This document shows positions 1 through 5,850 of a stretch of DNA of 5,850 bases, piece after piece. Below the pieces are notes generated by a model, which saw only the letters and a list, made by a program, of their open reading frames with translations, was not told the DNA's origin and made no database searches. Both the position numbers and the translations under genes were made by a program. The stretch covers positions 1 through 5,850 of the forward strand of contig JACQQW010000026.1 of the NCBI GenBank assembly GCA_016206745.1, given 5' to 3'. The stretch comes from Candidatus Omnitrophota bacterium (GTDB lineage Bacteria > Omnitrophota > Gorgyraeia > Zapsychrales > Fredricksoniimonadaceae). Each line of letters opens with the position of its first letter. The stretch's first letter is position 1.

Positions 1-752
1 TGCTTACGCAGGGCCATAATGGCCATGCGTTCCCACGGATAATTTTCGTAAGTCATGTAAAATTTCTTTATGTTTACCGCGCGGGCCAGACGGGCGGTAG
101 ACCAAAATTGGATGAATTGCCGCAATTGCACACCCTTAAACACGCGGCCTAAACAATCACGGACCACATTACTGACCTCATGGCCCATAAAATCCAACCG
201 CTCGGGCACCCGCACCGGAGTGGCGAACAATTCCCATACCGCCCGCAGCACATCCCCCGTCGTCAAGAACGCTTCCAACGGGACAATGGCAAAATCTGCG
301 GCCGCGGTTTTTTTCAAACACAGGTCATAATCCCCCAAAATCGCGGCGTAAACAAGCACCTCCCCACTGGATTTCAAATGCGCCGGCAATTTGCCCCAAA
401 ACACGTCTTTGTACTTGCCTTGCGCGTCGAAGGAATGATTATAGATAAACGTCTTGACCACCGTATATTCGACGCCGGGACGGATGGATTTCAAACAGCG
501 GCGGGCCTTGACCATGCGCAGCAGGGTCTTAAAAGCATGATAAAAAACCCCGGCCATTCTTTTTAGGCGGATTTCTTTTTGTTTTTGGGTGGTTTTTCCA
601 GTGGCCGCCAGTTCTTCGAGCAAATCGGGCAAGGCTGATGAAAATCTGTTTTTAGAAGCAAAATCCGTGGCCCAGAACAAGCGCGTGGGGTTTAATGCGC
701 TGATATCGTCTAATAATTGATTATAGGATTTAATGAAGTCTTCAGGCGTCAT
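1..752 (-). CDS. Uncharacterised protein, N-terminal 250 residues (3' end outside window); possible surface-polysaccharide biosynthesis protein
   Basis: The frame is open from the ATG at 752 to the left edge with no stop, so this is the N-terminal part of a longer protein (starts MTPEDFIKSYNQLLDD). An in-frame TAA at 758-756, six bases upstream, makes this ATG the first possible start apart from an ATA. No convincing Shine-Dalgarno precedes it, so translation may depend on coupling to the 686-residue gene that ends 14 bp upstream. I do not recognise the family with confidence. Residues 1-90 look helical and charged, with no signal peptide or membrane segment. Around 94-115 there is a strand-like stretch (EYTVVKTFIYNHSF). 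Near the cut end lies YENYPWERMA (235-244), which resembles the E-x-x-x-W-E motif I associate with large transferase-like proteins of O-antigen and capsule loci. That resemblance is from memory. Role by context only: glycan assembly. Confidence 0.8.
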   Translation of the reverse strand, partial: MTPEDFIKSYNQLLDDISALNPTRLFWATDFASKNRFSSALPDLLEELAATGKTTQKQKEIRLKRMAGVFYHAFKTLLRMVKARRCLKSIRPGVEYTVVKTFIYNHSFDAQGKYKDVFWGKLPAHLKSSGEVLVYAAILGDYDLCLKKTAAADFAIVPLEAFLTTGDVLRAVWELFATPVRVPERLDFMGHEVSNVVRDCLGRVFKGVQLRQFIQFWSTARLARAVNIKKFYMTYENYPWERMAIMALRK

Positions 753-766
753 TATTTAACACTGCA

Positions 767-2827
767 TTAGGCACATGTCCCAATTGAGCAATTAATAGAC
801 GCTATTTTATCCGAACCCCATTGTTCGCGGTAACGGTCGGCGGCCTCGGCCAGGATTTTTTCGCGGGGCAGATTATTCTTAAAACCGTCCAGCAGCCACT
901 TTAAATAACTTCCTATTCTATAAGCGGCCTTGCCGTCTCTAAATGGATCCATGTCTTTGATCATGGGCGACCAGTCCCCGAAACCGGGCAGGCCTCCCGG
1001 CCTTTGCCAATGCTCTTCGCATATTTTCCATAAATCTTCCCAATCGGTAAACGCTACACGCGGGCCAAGGCCGTGCAATTTACTGGTCGGCCATCCTTCC
1101 CGGTCCAGGAGTAATGTAGGCACTCCCGCGAGCGCGGACTCAAAACCTGCCGTAGAGGCGCATAAATGGCCATGAATGGCAAAATCGCAAGCCAATGCCG
1201 CCACCGCTGGAGGATGGGAGCCCTGGATACTCCCCTCTTCAAACACAAAGCAACGACCCGTGGCCTCAGCTTTGACCAATAAATCATTCACATGAGCTAA
1301 ACGTTGGCGTAAAGTGACCGGGGTTTTTGGTTTGATCACCAACCCCAGACGAGGATCTTGCAAAATCTTTTCCAGTAAAAATACATAATTCTCCCGCATG
1401 GGTTTATGGCCCGTATGCCATCGGGTATCTTGGGAGTTCTCATCAAAATAAGCCACAATATGACGCGCGCCGTTCTTTAAAATCCTTGTCCGGATCTCCC
1501 TGGCCATTGGCCTTACAGATTCGAGACGGCAATCCCCGACATAACCCGTCACGACATAATAAGGAATAACGGACAGCGATGCTTTTTCCAGCTCGATCCC
1601 TTCTCTTGAGAAACCAAAAACCACGTCAGCCCACACACAGGTCTCCGGACGGACGACATCTTCATAAGCACGTTGATAAACGCTTAAAATACCCCCCACG
1701 CCATGGATCGCATCCGTCATGATCATATGCTGCGCGTCATATTTGTACCAGGTGTTATAAATTTTTGTCCGGGTCCTGGAAAAAAAATCCCGCCAGTAAT
1801 AGTATTGTTCAAAATAGTCCCTGCATCCTTTCTTGAACCACTTGATTTCAGAAGCGCCGGCAAATCCGCGAAACGTGTTGCCGGACAGGCGCGGCGACTG
1901 AGCTGACGGCCAATGATTAAAAAATGGGGCCTTATCACAGGTGATCGCCAACGGCGTCAAACCAACGGCTTTTATTTCATGTTTCTGGAGCTGCCGCCAT
2001 TTCCGATCATCCAGTGGATCTCTACGGATCCTGAAATTCATCAAGATGTCCCTGCCTTCTACTGCACCCTGCCGGCAAAAAAACAGGTCCGAATGCATGC
2101 GAGGGTCGTCTAAATTCAAATGACCGTTATAATCAACGTTTAATTTAACGCCTTGCGCAGGCAATGGCACCTCCGGTTTTCCCCACCGTTTCCAAAAGCA
2201 CCACCAAAAACGCAATTTATATTTACCCGGCCCATGGATGATAATCTCTTCCCAAGAGCATATTTTAGGCATTGCCTGTTTAAGGAATACGCCCTGCTCT
2301 TTAGCGTAATCCGTTAAATATTTCATCCACAACTGTCCTCGGGTATATAAAACAATTTTCTGCGCCCCGCCGCCTTCGATCCGTTTATTTTTCCACAAAG
2401 CGATGTGTGTTAACGCCATCACCCGTGACAAAGAACCGGTTTGTTCAAAACCAAGAACCAGAAATTGTTTGCTGAAATAATGTTTCAGGCCGCTTTTGGC
2501 GGCTACAGGGTCATTGAGCACGGATTGGAACAATGGATCTTTGATGATTTGCCCACGCACTACGGCGACATCTTGATAGGGGATCCGTATTCGAATTAAA
2601 TAACCATTTTCATCCCGTATATCAAAAAAACTGAATTCCAAATAGAAGACATTGGCTTTAAATAACCTTGAAAGGGCCTTGGCGCATGCCGCTCCCAAAC
2701 GGGTCGCGTCCACATAATAGATGTCACGGCCCTTATTGGACCGCTGGTCCAACAAAAGCGGCAATAATGTCCACAAACACACCGGGACCGTGAGGCTCTC
2801 AATAATAATCAGTTCTTTTTTTTCCAT
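767..2827 (-). CDS. 686-residue putative surface-carbohydrate glycosyltransferase-like protein (GT-B-like C-terminal half)
   Basis: This is a complete cytosolic-type protein without signal peptide or membrane segments. The N-terminal region (about 1-200) begins with a hydrophobic strand (ELIIIESLTVPVCLW) and looks like a Rossmann-type alpha/beta unit. A central region (about 330-430) contains TWYKYDAQH (359-367) and GVGGILSVYQRAYE (376-389), a pattern I associate with uncharacterised surface-polysaccharide proteins. The C-terminal half looks like the nucleotide-sugar-binding lobe of a GT-B fold: RHIVAYFDENSQD (455-467), LVIKPK (496-501), then CDFAIHGHLCASTAGFESAL (547-566) followed by AGVPTLLLDREGW (567-579). 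This is the usual 'S/T...E-x-A-L-x-G-x-P' loop of such enzymes. The start at 2827 overlaps the cyclase gene by 19 bp and lacks a strong Shine-Dalgarno, so coupling is likely. The inferred role is transfer of a sugar or sugar-like unit during surface glycan assembly. Donor and acceptor are unknown, and no catalytic residue can be assigned with confidence. Confidence 0.85.
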   Translation of the reverse strand: MEKKELIIIESLTVPVCLWTLLPLLLDQRSNKGRDIYYVDATRLGAACAKALSRLFKANVFYLEFSFFDIRDENGYLIRIRIPYQDVAVVRGQIIKDPLFQSVLNDPVAAKSGLKHYFSKQFLVLGFEQTGSLSRVMALTHIALWKNKRIEGGGAQKIVLYTRGQLWMKYLTDYAKEQGVFLKQAMPKICSWEEIIIHGPGKYKLRFWWCFWKRWGKPEVPLPAQGVKLNVDYNGHLNLDDPRMHSDLFFCRQGAVEGRDILMNFRIRRDPLDDRKWRQLQKHEIKAVGLTPLAITCDKAPFFNHWPSAQSPRLSGNTFRGFAGASEIKWFKKGCRDYFEQYYYWRDFFSRTRTKIYNTWYKYDAQHMIMTDAIHGVGGILSVYQRAYEDVVRPETCVWADVVFGFSREGIELEKASLSVIPYYVVTGYVGDCRLESVRPMAREIRTRILKNGARHIVAYFDENSQDTRWHTGHKPMRENYVFLLEKILQDPRLGLVIKPKTPVTLRQRLAHVNDLLVKAEATGRCFVFEEGSIQGSHPPAVAALACDFAIHGHLCASTAGFESALAGVPTLLLDREGWPTSKLHGLGPRVAFTDWEDLWKICEEHWQRPGGLPGFGDWSPMIKDMDPFRDGKAAYRIGSYLKWLLDGFKNNLPREKILAEAADRYREQWGSDKIASINCSIGTCA

Positions 2828-3873
2828 TGATCGAAAACCCGGCCAATTTCCTCTTCGCTTAAGTCCTGCGCTTTAAACGCATCGCCGATGTCTTTAAGTA
2901 AAATCATGGTCAATCCCGGCCCTGTCCTCTTTTTGTCTTTTTTCATATAAGAAATGATGCTCTCCGGCGTAACTTCATCAAAATCAATGGCCGGATAAAA
3001 AGGTCTTAGCATAAGTTCCAATTCCCGGACCAGCGCCTCATTGATCAAGGCGCGGCCCAGGGCAATGCGATTGGCAAACCCCATTCCGGCGATGACCGCG
3101 ATCCCGTGAGGGACGCTGAAACCGCTGGCCGATTCCAGGGCATGCCCAAAACAATGCCCGTAATTCAACAAATTCCTGATTCCCGTATCAAATTCATCCT
3201 GCTCAAAATAGGATTTTTTGATCTCCAGGGTGGAAGTAATAATTTCCCGGATATGCGGGCTTTGACGCAGGTCGCCGGAAGCCAGAAAATTCTTTAACCG
3301 CGCATAACGGCGTTCATCAGAAAGTAAGTGAAATTTGATAATTTCCCCCACCCCGCTGTTGAACGCGGCATCCGGCAAGGTGCGGGTAAAATCCAGGTCC
3401 ACCAGGATCAAGTCCGGCGGATAAAACGTGCCGATCAAATTTTTGCTGTCTTCAAAATTAATGGAGGTCTTTGAACCGATGCAGCTGTCGGCCTGGGCCA
3501 ATAAAGTGGTGGGGACAAACACCCATTTTATTCCGCGGTACAGGGTGGAGGCCACAAACCCGCTTAAGTCCTGCAAAATACCTCCACCAAAAGTGACCAA
3601 ACAATCATTGCGGGTAAAACCGGCTTCAATGAGGGCCTTATAATAGCCAGCCAGTTTCAAATAGGATTTATTTTCTTCCAGAGCTTCAATCAACAGGCAA
3701 AAATCGTCGCCGACAAATTGTTTTAACGGCCGTTCATAAAACTCCCATAACTGCCGGTCAATGAAATAAAACCGGCGGCCGCACTTCATACCGGACAGGA
3801 CCGACGGACCCAGGGCCAAAATCTGCTGGACAACTTTTAATTCATACGTTTTAATTTTGGAAACAATGTTCAA
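2809..3873 (-). CDS. 3-dehydroquinate synthase / sugar-phosphate cyclase family protein
   Basis: A 354-residue protein of normal length for the family. DHQS converts DAHP to 3-dehydroquinate using NAD and a divalent metal; relatives cyclise other sugar phosphates. I chose the TTG at 3873: it forms a TTGA overlap with the upstream stop and follows GGAGGGG, whereas longer starts would read through most of the previous gene's end. Motifs seen: GGGILQDLSGF (96-106, NAD site), RGI (113-115), PTTLLAQADSCIGSKTSIN (121-139), SKNLIG (143-148), GEIIKF (176-181), RNLLNYGHCFGHALE (233-247) and PHGIAV (255-260). By alignment to Aspergillus DHQS (numbering from memory), metal ligands E177, H240 and H256 are all present. 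So are R113, D129, K135, K144, N145, K180, K219, R233, N237 and H244. The position carrying the 2-deoxy-scyllo-inosose synthase glutamate is Leu236, which argues against that enzyme. Odd point: the usual HGEAV Glu is Ile258. Context suggests a dedicated precursor role, but housekeeping aroB cannot be excluded. Confidence 0.9.
   Translation of the reverse strand: MNIVSKIKTYELKVVQQILALGPSVLSGMKCGRRFYFIDRQLWEFYERPLKQFVGDDFCLLIEALEENKSYLKLAGYYKALIEAGFTRNDCLVTFGGGILQDLSGFVASTLYRGIKWVFVPTTLLAQADSCIGSKTSINFEDSKNLIGTFYPPDLILVDLDFTRTLPDAAFNSGVGEIIKFHLLSDERRYARLKNFLASGDLRQSPHIREIITSTLEIKKSYFEQDEFDTGIRNLLNYGHCFGHALESASGFSVPHGIAVIAGMGFANRIALGRALINEALVRELELMLRPFYPAIDFDEVTPESIISYMKKDKKRTGPGLTMILLKDIGDAFKAQDLSEEEIGRVFDQWKKKN
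2815..2823 (-). other. A8G tract containing the A-AAA-AAG slippery heptamer at the cyclase/transferase overlap
   Basis: Eight A followed by G sit in the last codons of the cyclase gene (AAA AAA AAG AAC TGA). Read in the cyclase frame this gives A AAA AAG, the heptamer used for -1 frameshifting in E. coli dnaX. The -1 frame is exactly the frame of the 686-residue gene, whose ATG at 2827 overlaps the same tract. I found no clear downstream hairpin by eye, so function is unproven and the run may simply encode Lys-Lys-Lys and Met-Glu-Lys-Lys. Confidence 0.35.
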
Positions 3874-4601
3874 TGCGCCATCACCCCTCCACCGACATTG
3901 ATGGCCTGTCCGGTGATGTACGTATTTAAATCTGAAACCAAAAACAGGGCCCAATAAGCAATCTCTTGAGGTTCGGCAAAGCGGCCTGCCGGGATATTCA
4001 CCCGCAAACTTTCCCTCTGGTCGTCCGTTAATTTGGTCAGCATGCGTGTGCGCGTATGGCCCGGGCACAAAGCGTTGACTAAAATACCTTCCGGGGCCAG
4101 GTCCAGGGCTGCGGCCCGGGTCAGGCCCACCAGGGCGGACTTACTGGTTGAATACGCGGCCAGGCCGGGCCGGGACACACCCGCCGCAATGGAGGCTATG
4201 TTGAGAATTTTTCCCCGGCGCTGCTGTTTCATGCGCGGCGATGCCGCGCGGATAAGGCGCATGGGGACATCGCAATTAACGGTCATGATCCTTTGCCAAT
4301 CGGCATCTTTAATATGCTCGACGGGTTGCAAACCATGCGTCCCGGCATTGTTGACGACAATGTCCAACCGTCTTAAAGATGCGAGGTATTGAAGAAACAA
4401 TTGTGTTTGTTCATTGTCGCTAAAATCGACTTTATAGTGCCGCAGGCGTCTGTGCGCCTTGCCCCACCCCAGTGCCGCCTGGGTATTAGTGGCGATCACC
4501 TGCGCCCCGCCTTTTAAAAGGCCCTCGGCGATGGCCCGGCCTATGCCGCTGCCGGCGCCTGTGACTACCGCTTTTTTTCCTTTAAAATCCATGCTTGTCA
4601 T
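3870..4601 (-). CDS. FabG-like short-chain dehydrogenase/reductase (second of tandem pair)
   Basis: A 243-residue classical SDR oxidoreductase, full length for the family. It has the dinucleotide-binding TGAGSGIG (14-21), NNAG (84-87), the active-site Asn109, and the catalytic triad Ser137, Tyr150 and Lys154 in YSTSK, then LCPG (178-181). The end of the second beta strand reads ATNT, without the Asp typical of NAD-specific SDRs, so NADP(H) is plausible but not proven. The C-terminal loop is VGGG where VDGG is usual. The ATG at 4601 overlaps the upstream stop as ATGA and sits 12 bases after GGAGG. A second in-frame ATG at 4592 (residue 4) is a possible alternative. It is clearly paralogous to its upstream neighbour (shared LTRAAALDLA and GILVNALCPG). 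The probable role is ketone/alcohol interconversion on the intermediate handled by the aminotransferase and cyclase. A generic 3-oxoacyl-ACP reductase is less likely given the context. Confidence 0.92.
   Translation of the reverse strand: MTSMDFKGKKAVVTGAGSGIGRAIAEGLLKGGAQVIATNTQAALGWGKAHRRLRHYKVDFSDNEQTQLFLQYLASLRRLDIVVNNAGTHGLQPVEHIKDADWQRIMTVNCDVPMRLIRAASPRMKQQRRGKILNIASIAAGVSRPGLAAYSTSKSALVGLTRAAALDLAPEGILVNALCPGHTRTRMLTKLTDDQRESLRVNIPAGRFAEPQEIAYWALFLVSDLNTYITGQAINVGGGVMAH
3884..3890 (-). promoter_or_regulatory. Shine-Dalgarno GGAGGGG deciding the TTG start of the cyclase gene
   Basis: GGAGGGG ends 10 bases before the TTG at 3873 (12 if only GGAGG is counted). It comes from the Gly-Gly codons in the C-terminal VGGG of the second SDR. 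No ATG or GTG in the cyclase frame lies nearby, so this site together with the TTGA stop/start overlap is the main reason for choosing TTG. Confidence 0.6.
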
Positions 4602-5335
4602 CGAAGAGTATAACCTCCATCTACAACAATGGCCTGGCCCGTCATATACAAATTAAAATCTGAACATGCGAACAAGGCCGCAGTGGCAACTTCCTCTTCC
4701 TGCGCAAAACGGCCCAAAGGCACCTTGGCGCTTAACAGGCGCATTTCCTGTTCTGAGAGGATCGATGCCGTTAAATCTGTTTTGACAAAACCGGGACACA
4801 AGGCATTGACCAAAATACCATCCGTCGCTAAATCTAAGGCCGCCGCGCGGGTCAGGCCGATCAAGCCGGCCTTGCTGGCGCTGTACGCATTGCGCTTGGC
4901 GCGCGACACGATCCCGAAAATGGAACTGATATTAAGGATCTTGCCTCCTCTTTTGTTTTTTTTCATTAATATGGCTGCCTCTTTCATCAACAGCATGGCC
5001 CCGGTCAAGTTCACCTGCAAGACCCGGTCCCAATGGGATTTTTCGACCTGATCAATGGCCTCTATGATATTAATGCCCGCATTGTTGACCAGAATGTCCA
5101 GGCGCTTGAGGGTCCGCATGCGGCCCGTAAATTCAGCCACGCTTTGTTCTTTAGAAAGATCCAGGGGCCAATACATACATCCTTTTACCGCATGGGTCTT
5201 GCCCGTCGAGGTCCCGGTATAGATGACCTTGGCCCCGCAATAATGCAAACGCTTGACGATGGCCCGGCCTATTCCCCGGGCACCCCCGGTCACCAGGGCC
5301 ACCTTACCTTTAAAATTCAATGGGATCGCGGACAT
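4598..5335 (-). CDS. FabG-like short-chain dehydrogenase/reductase (first of tandem pair)
   Basis: A 245-residue classical SDR. The start is the ATG at 5335 (MSAIPLNFKGKVALVTGG), 8 bp after the aminotransferase stop with a modest AAGAGA upstream. The longer open frame merely extends back into the aminotransferase gene and lacks the fold. Motifs: TGGARGIG (16-23), NNAG (84-87), Asn109, catalytic Ser138, Tyr151 and Lys155 in YSASK, LCPG (179-182), and C-terminal VVDGG. The segment after strand two, YTGTSTGK, resembles the NADPH-binding loop of E. coli FabG (GTATS), and Arg20 in the glycine motif also favours NADPH. The region between that loop and the DLS motif (59-61) is short. The substrate cannot be read from the sequence. 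Neighbours suggest reduction or oxidation of a sugar-like or cyclitol-like intermediate. Annotation as fabG would probably be misleading here. Confidence 0.93.
   Translation of the reverse strand: MSAIPLNFKGKVALVTGGARGIGRAIVKRLHYCGAKVIYTGTSTGKTHAVKGCMYWPLDLSKEQSVAEFTGRMRTLKRLDILVNNAGINIIEAIDQVEKSHWDRVLQVNLTGAMLLMKEAAILMKKNKRGGKILNISSIFGIVSRAKRNAYSASKAGLIGLTRAAALDLATDGILVNALCPGFVKTDLTASILSEQEMRLLSAKVPLGRFAQEEEVATAALFACSDFNLYMTGQAIVVDGGYTLR
4614..4618 (-). promoter_or_regulatory. Shine-Dalgarno GGAGG for the second SDR, inside the first SDR gene
   Basis: GGAGG lies 12 bases before the ATG at 4601. It is made by the GGA-GGT codons of the conserved C-terminal Asp-Gly-Gly of the first SDR. The spacing is longer than optimal for 4601; for the in-frame ATG at 4592 it would be 21, so it favours 4601. 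Together with the ATGA overlap it points to translational coupling. Confidence 0.6.
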
Positions 5336-5343
5336 ATTTTCTC

Positions 5344-5850
5344 TTAAGCGGCAGCCTGCTCCATGATGGCCAGGGCTTTTTCCACTTCCTGCCGGGACAC
5401 GTTCATATTCGGCCTTAAACGGACGGTCAAGTCCCTGGTCTTGTTGCATAGGAATTTTAAATCCACTGCTTTTTTAAAAAACGCGTCCCGGCTCTTTTGG
5501 TCCGCAAAATCAAACGCGGCAAAAAGGCCGCACCCGCGGGCGTTGAGAACATGCGCATTTGCTTTCAAACCTTTAAGCAGCTGATCTCCCCGCCGGCGCG
5601 CATTATTGAGCAGGTCATATTGCTTATACGCCCTCAGCACATACTTGCCCCGGACCATGTCGCACAAACTGCCGTCCCAGGTCACTTCCAGACGGACAGG
5701 AGTCTTGAAAATTGTTCCGAAACTGCCCTTGGCCATGACCCCCGCCACCTGGAGTTTTTTGCCGAAAGCGACCACGTCCGGCACGATGCCGGTCTGTTCG
5801 AAATACCACATGGTCCCGGTCGTGCCCACGCCGGTCTGGATCTCGTCGAA
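5344..5850 (-). CDS. Class III PLP aminotransferase, L-lysine 6-transaminase-like, C-terminal 168 residues (5' end outside window)
   Basis: The frame is open to the right edge, so only the C-terminal part is present, beginning FDEIQTGVGTTGTMWYF and ending at the TAA at 5346-5344. DEIQTG contains the Asp that pairs with the PLP pyridine nitrogen and the Gln seen in lysine 6-transaminase. PDVVAFGKKLQVAGVMA carries the Schiff-base lysine, which aligns with Lys300 of M. tuberculosis Lat (window residue 31, codon about 5760-5758). RLEVTWDGSLCDMVR (53-67) matches the lysine-transaminase RLNSTWGGNLTDMVR segment, with the phosphate-contacting Thr at 57. RGCGLFAAFDF and VRLRPNM, the latter with the likely substrate-carboxylate Arg, complete the pattern. 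Lat moves the epsilon-amino group of lysine to 2-oxoglutarate, giving 2-aminoadipate 6-semialdehyde. In this locus the enzyme may instead aminate or deaminate a precursor of the surface glycan. The internal GTG at 5829 is not the real start. Confidence 0.92.
   Translation of the reverse strand, partial: FDEIQTGVGTTGTMWYFEQTGIVPDVVAFGKKLQVAGVMAKGSFGTIFKTPVRLEVTWDGSLCDMVRGKYVLRAYKQYDLLNNARRRGDQLLKGLKANAHVLNARGCGLFAAFDFADQKSRDAFFKKAVDLKFLCNKTRDLTVRLRPNMNVSRQEVEKALAIMEQAAA

Noticed and set aside
180..566. 128-residue plus-strand open frame
   Set aside because: It lies wholly antisense to the partial gene at 1-752, whose frame runs unbroken and fits the operon. The plus-strand translation has no recognisable domain.
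753..766. 14 bp gap as a possible promoter or terminator
   Set aside because: Too short for either, with no inverted repeat or U-tract. It is best read as a simple intra-operon spacer.
3874..4068. 65-residue N-terminal extension of the cyclase to an ATG at 4068
   Set aside because: The extension lies entirely inside the second SDR gene in another frame, does not resemble DHQS N termini, and would create a large overlap. The TTG at 3873 gives normal family length.
4033..4392. 119-residue plus-strand open frame
   Set aside because: It is antisense to the second SDR gene and resembles the shadow frame of the other SDR (shared KALTKIPS), as expected from paralogous sense genes.
4956..4963. A8 tract (minus strand) in the first SDR, also giving A AAA AAC in frame
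   Set aside because: A -1 slip here meets a TAA within eight codons, and the region encodes the ordinary Met-Lys-Lys-Asn of the SDR. There is no sign of programmed frameshifting.
4629..5051. 140-residue plus-strand open frame
   Set aside because: It is antisense to the well-supported first SDR gene. The translation is low-complexity and rich in Lys, Ala and Ser, with no family features.
5336..5449. N-terminal extension of the first SDR to 5449
   Set aside because: It runs over the end of the aminotransferase gene; the SDR fold begins right after the ATG at 5335.

Overview
The window is a compact block of six protein genes, all on the minus strand, with no room for an internal promoter. Read in the direction of transcription (right to left) they are: (1) the C-terminal 168 residues of a PLP-dependent class III aminotransferase of the L-lysine 6-transaminase type, cut by the right edge; (2) and (3) two tandem FabG-like short-chain dehydrogenases/reductases (SDRs); (4) a 3-dehydroquinate synthase (AroB)/sugar-phosphate cyclase family protein; (5) a 686-residue protein with a glycosyltransferase GT-B-like C-terminal half; (6) the first 250 residues of a protein of unknown function, cut by the left edge. 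The spacers are 8 bp (1/2) and 14 bp (5/6). The other three junctions overlap: ATGA (2/3), TTGA (3/4) and 19 bp (4/5). This is the geometry of one translationally coupled operon. No stretch longer than 14 bp lacks a gene, and I see no RNA gene, mobile element, CRISPR array or terminator.

The arrangement suggests a Gram-negative-type surface polysaccharide (O-antigen or capsule-like) locus. Enzymes that would build or modify a small-molecule precursor (aminotransferase, two reductases, cyclase) lie directly upstream of large soluble transferase-like proteins of the kind found in such loci. The most interesting reading is that genes 1-4 make an aminated and/or carbocyclic (dehydroquinate-like or cyclitol-like) building block that protein 5 (and perhaps 6) transfers. 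That is inference: the sequence supports the families, not the substrate. The AroB-like protein keeps every DHQS active-site residue I could place, so a plain 3-dehydroquinate synthase sitting in an odd neighbourhood remains possible.

The organism cannot be named from this window. Base composition is close to balanced, initiation regions include clear GGAGG sites and a probable TTG start, and the gene content fits an environmental Gram-negative bacterium. Uncultivated lineages such as Omnitrophota are a guess, not a determination. Expression details worth a look are an A8 tract at the cyclase/transferase overlap that contains the dnaX-type slippery heptamer in the correct phase, and SDR C-terminal glycine codons that double as Shine-Dalgarno sites for the next gene.
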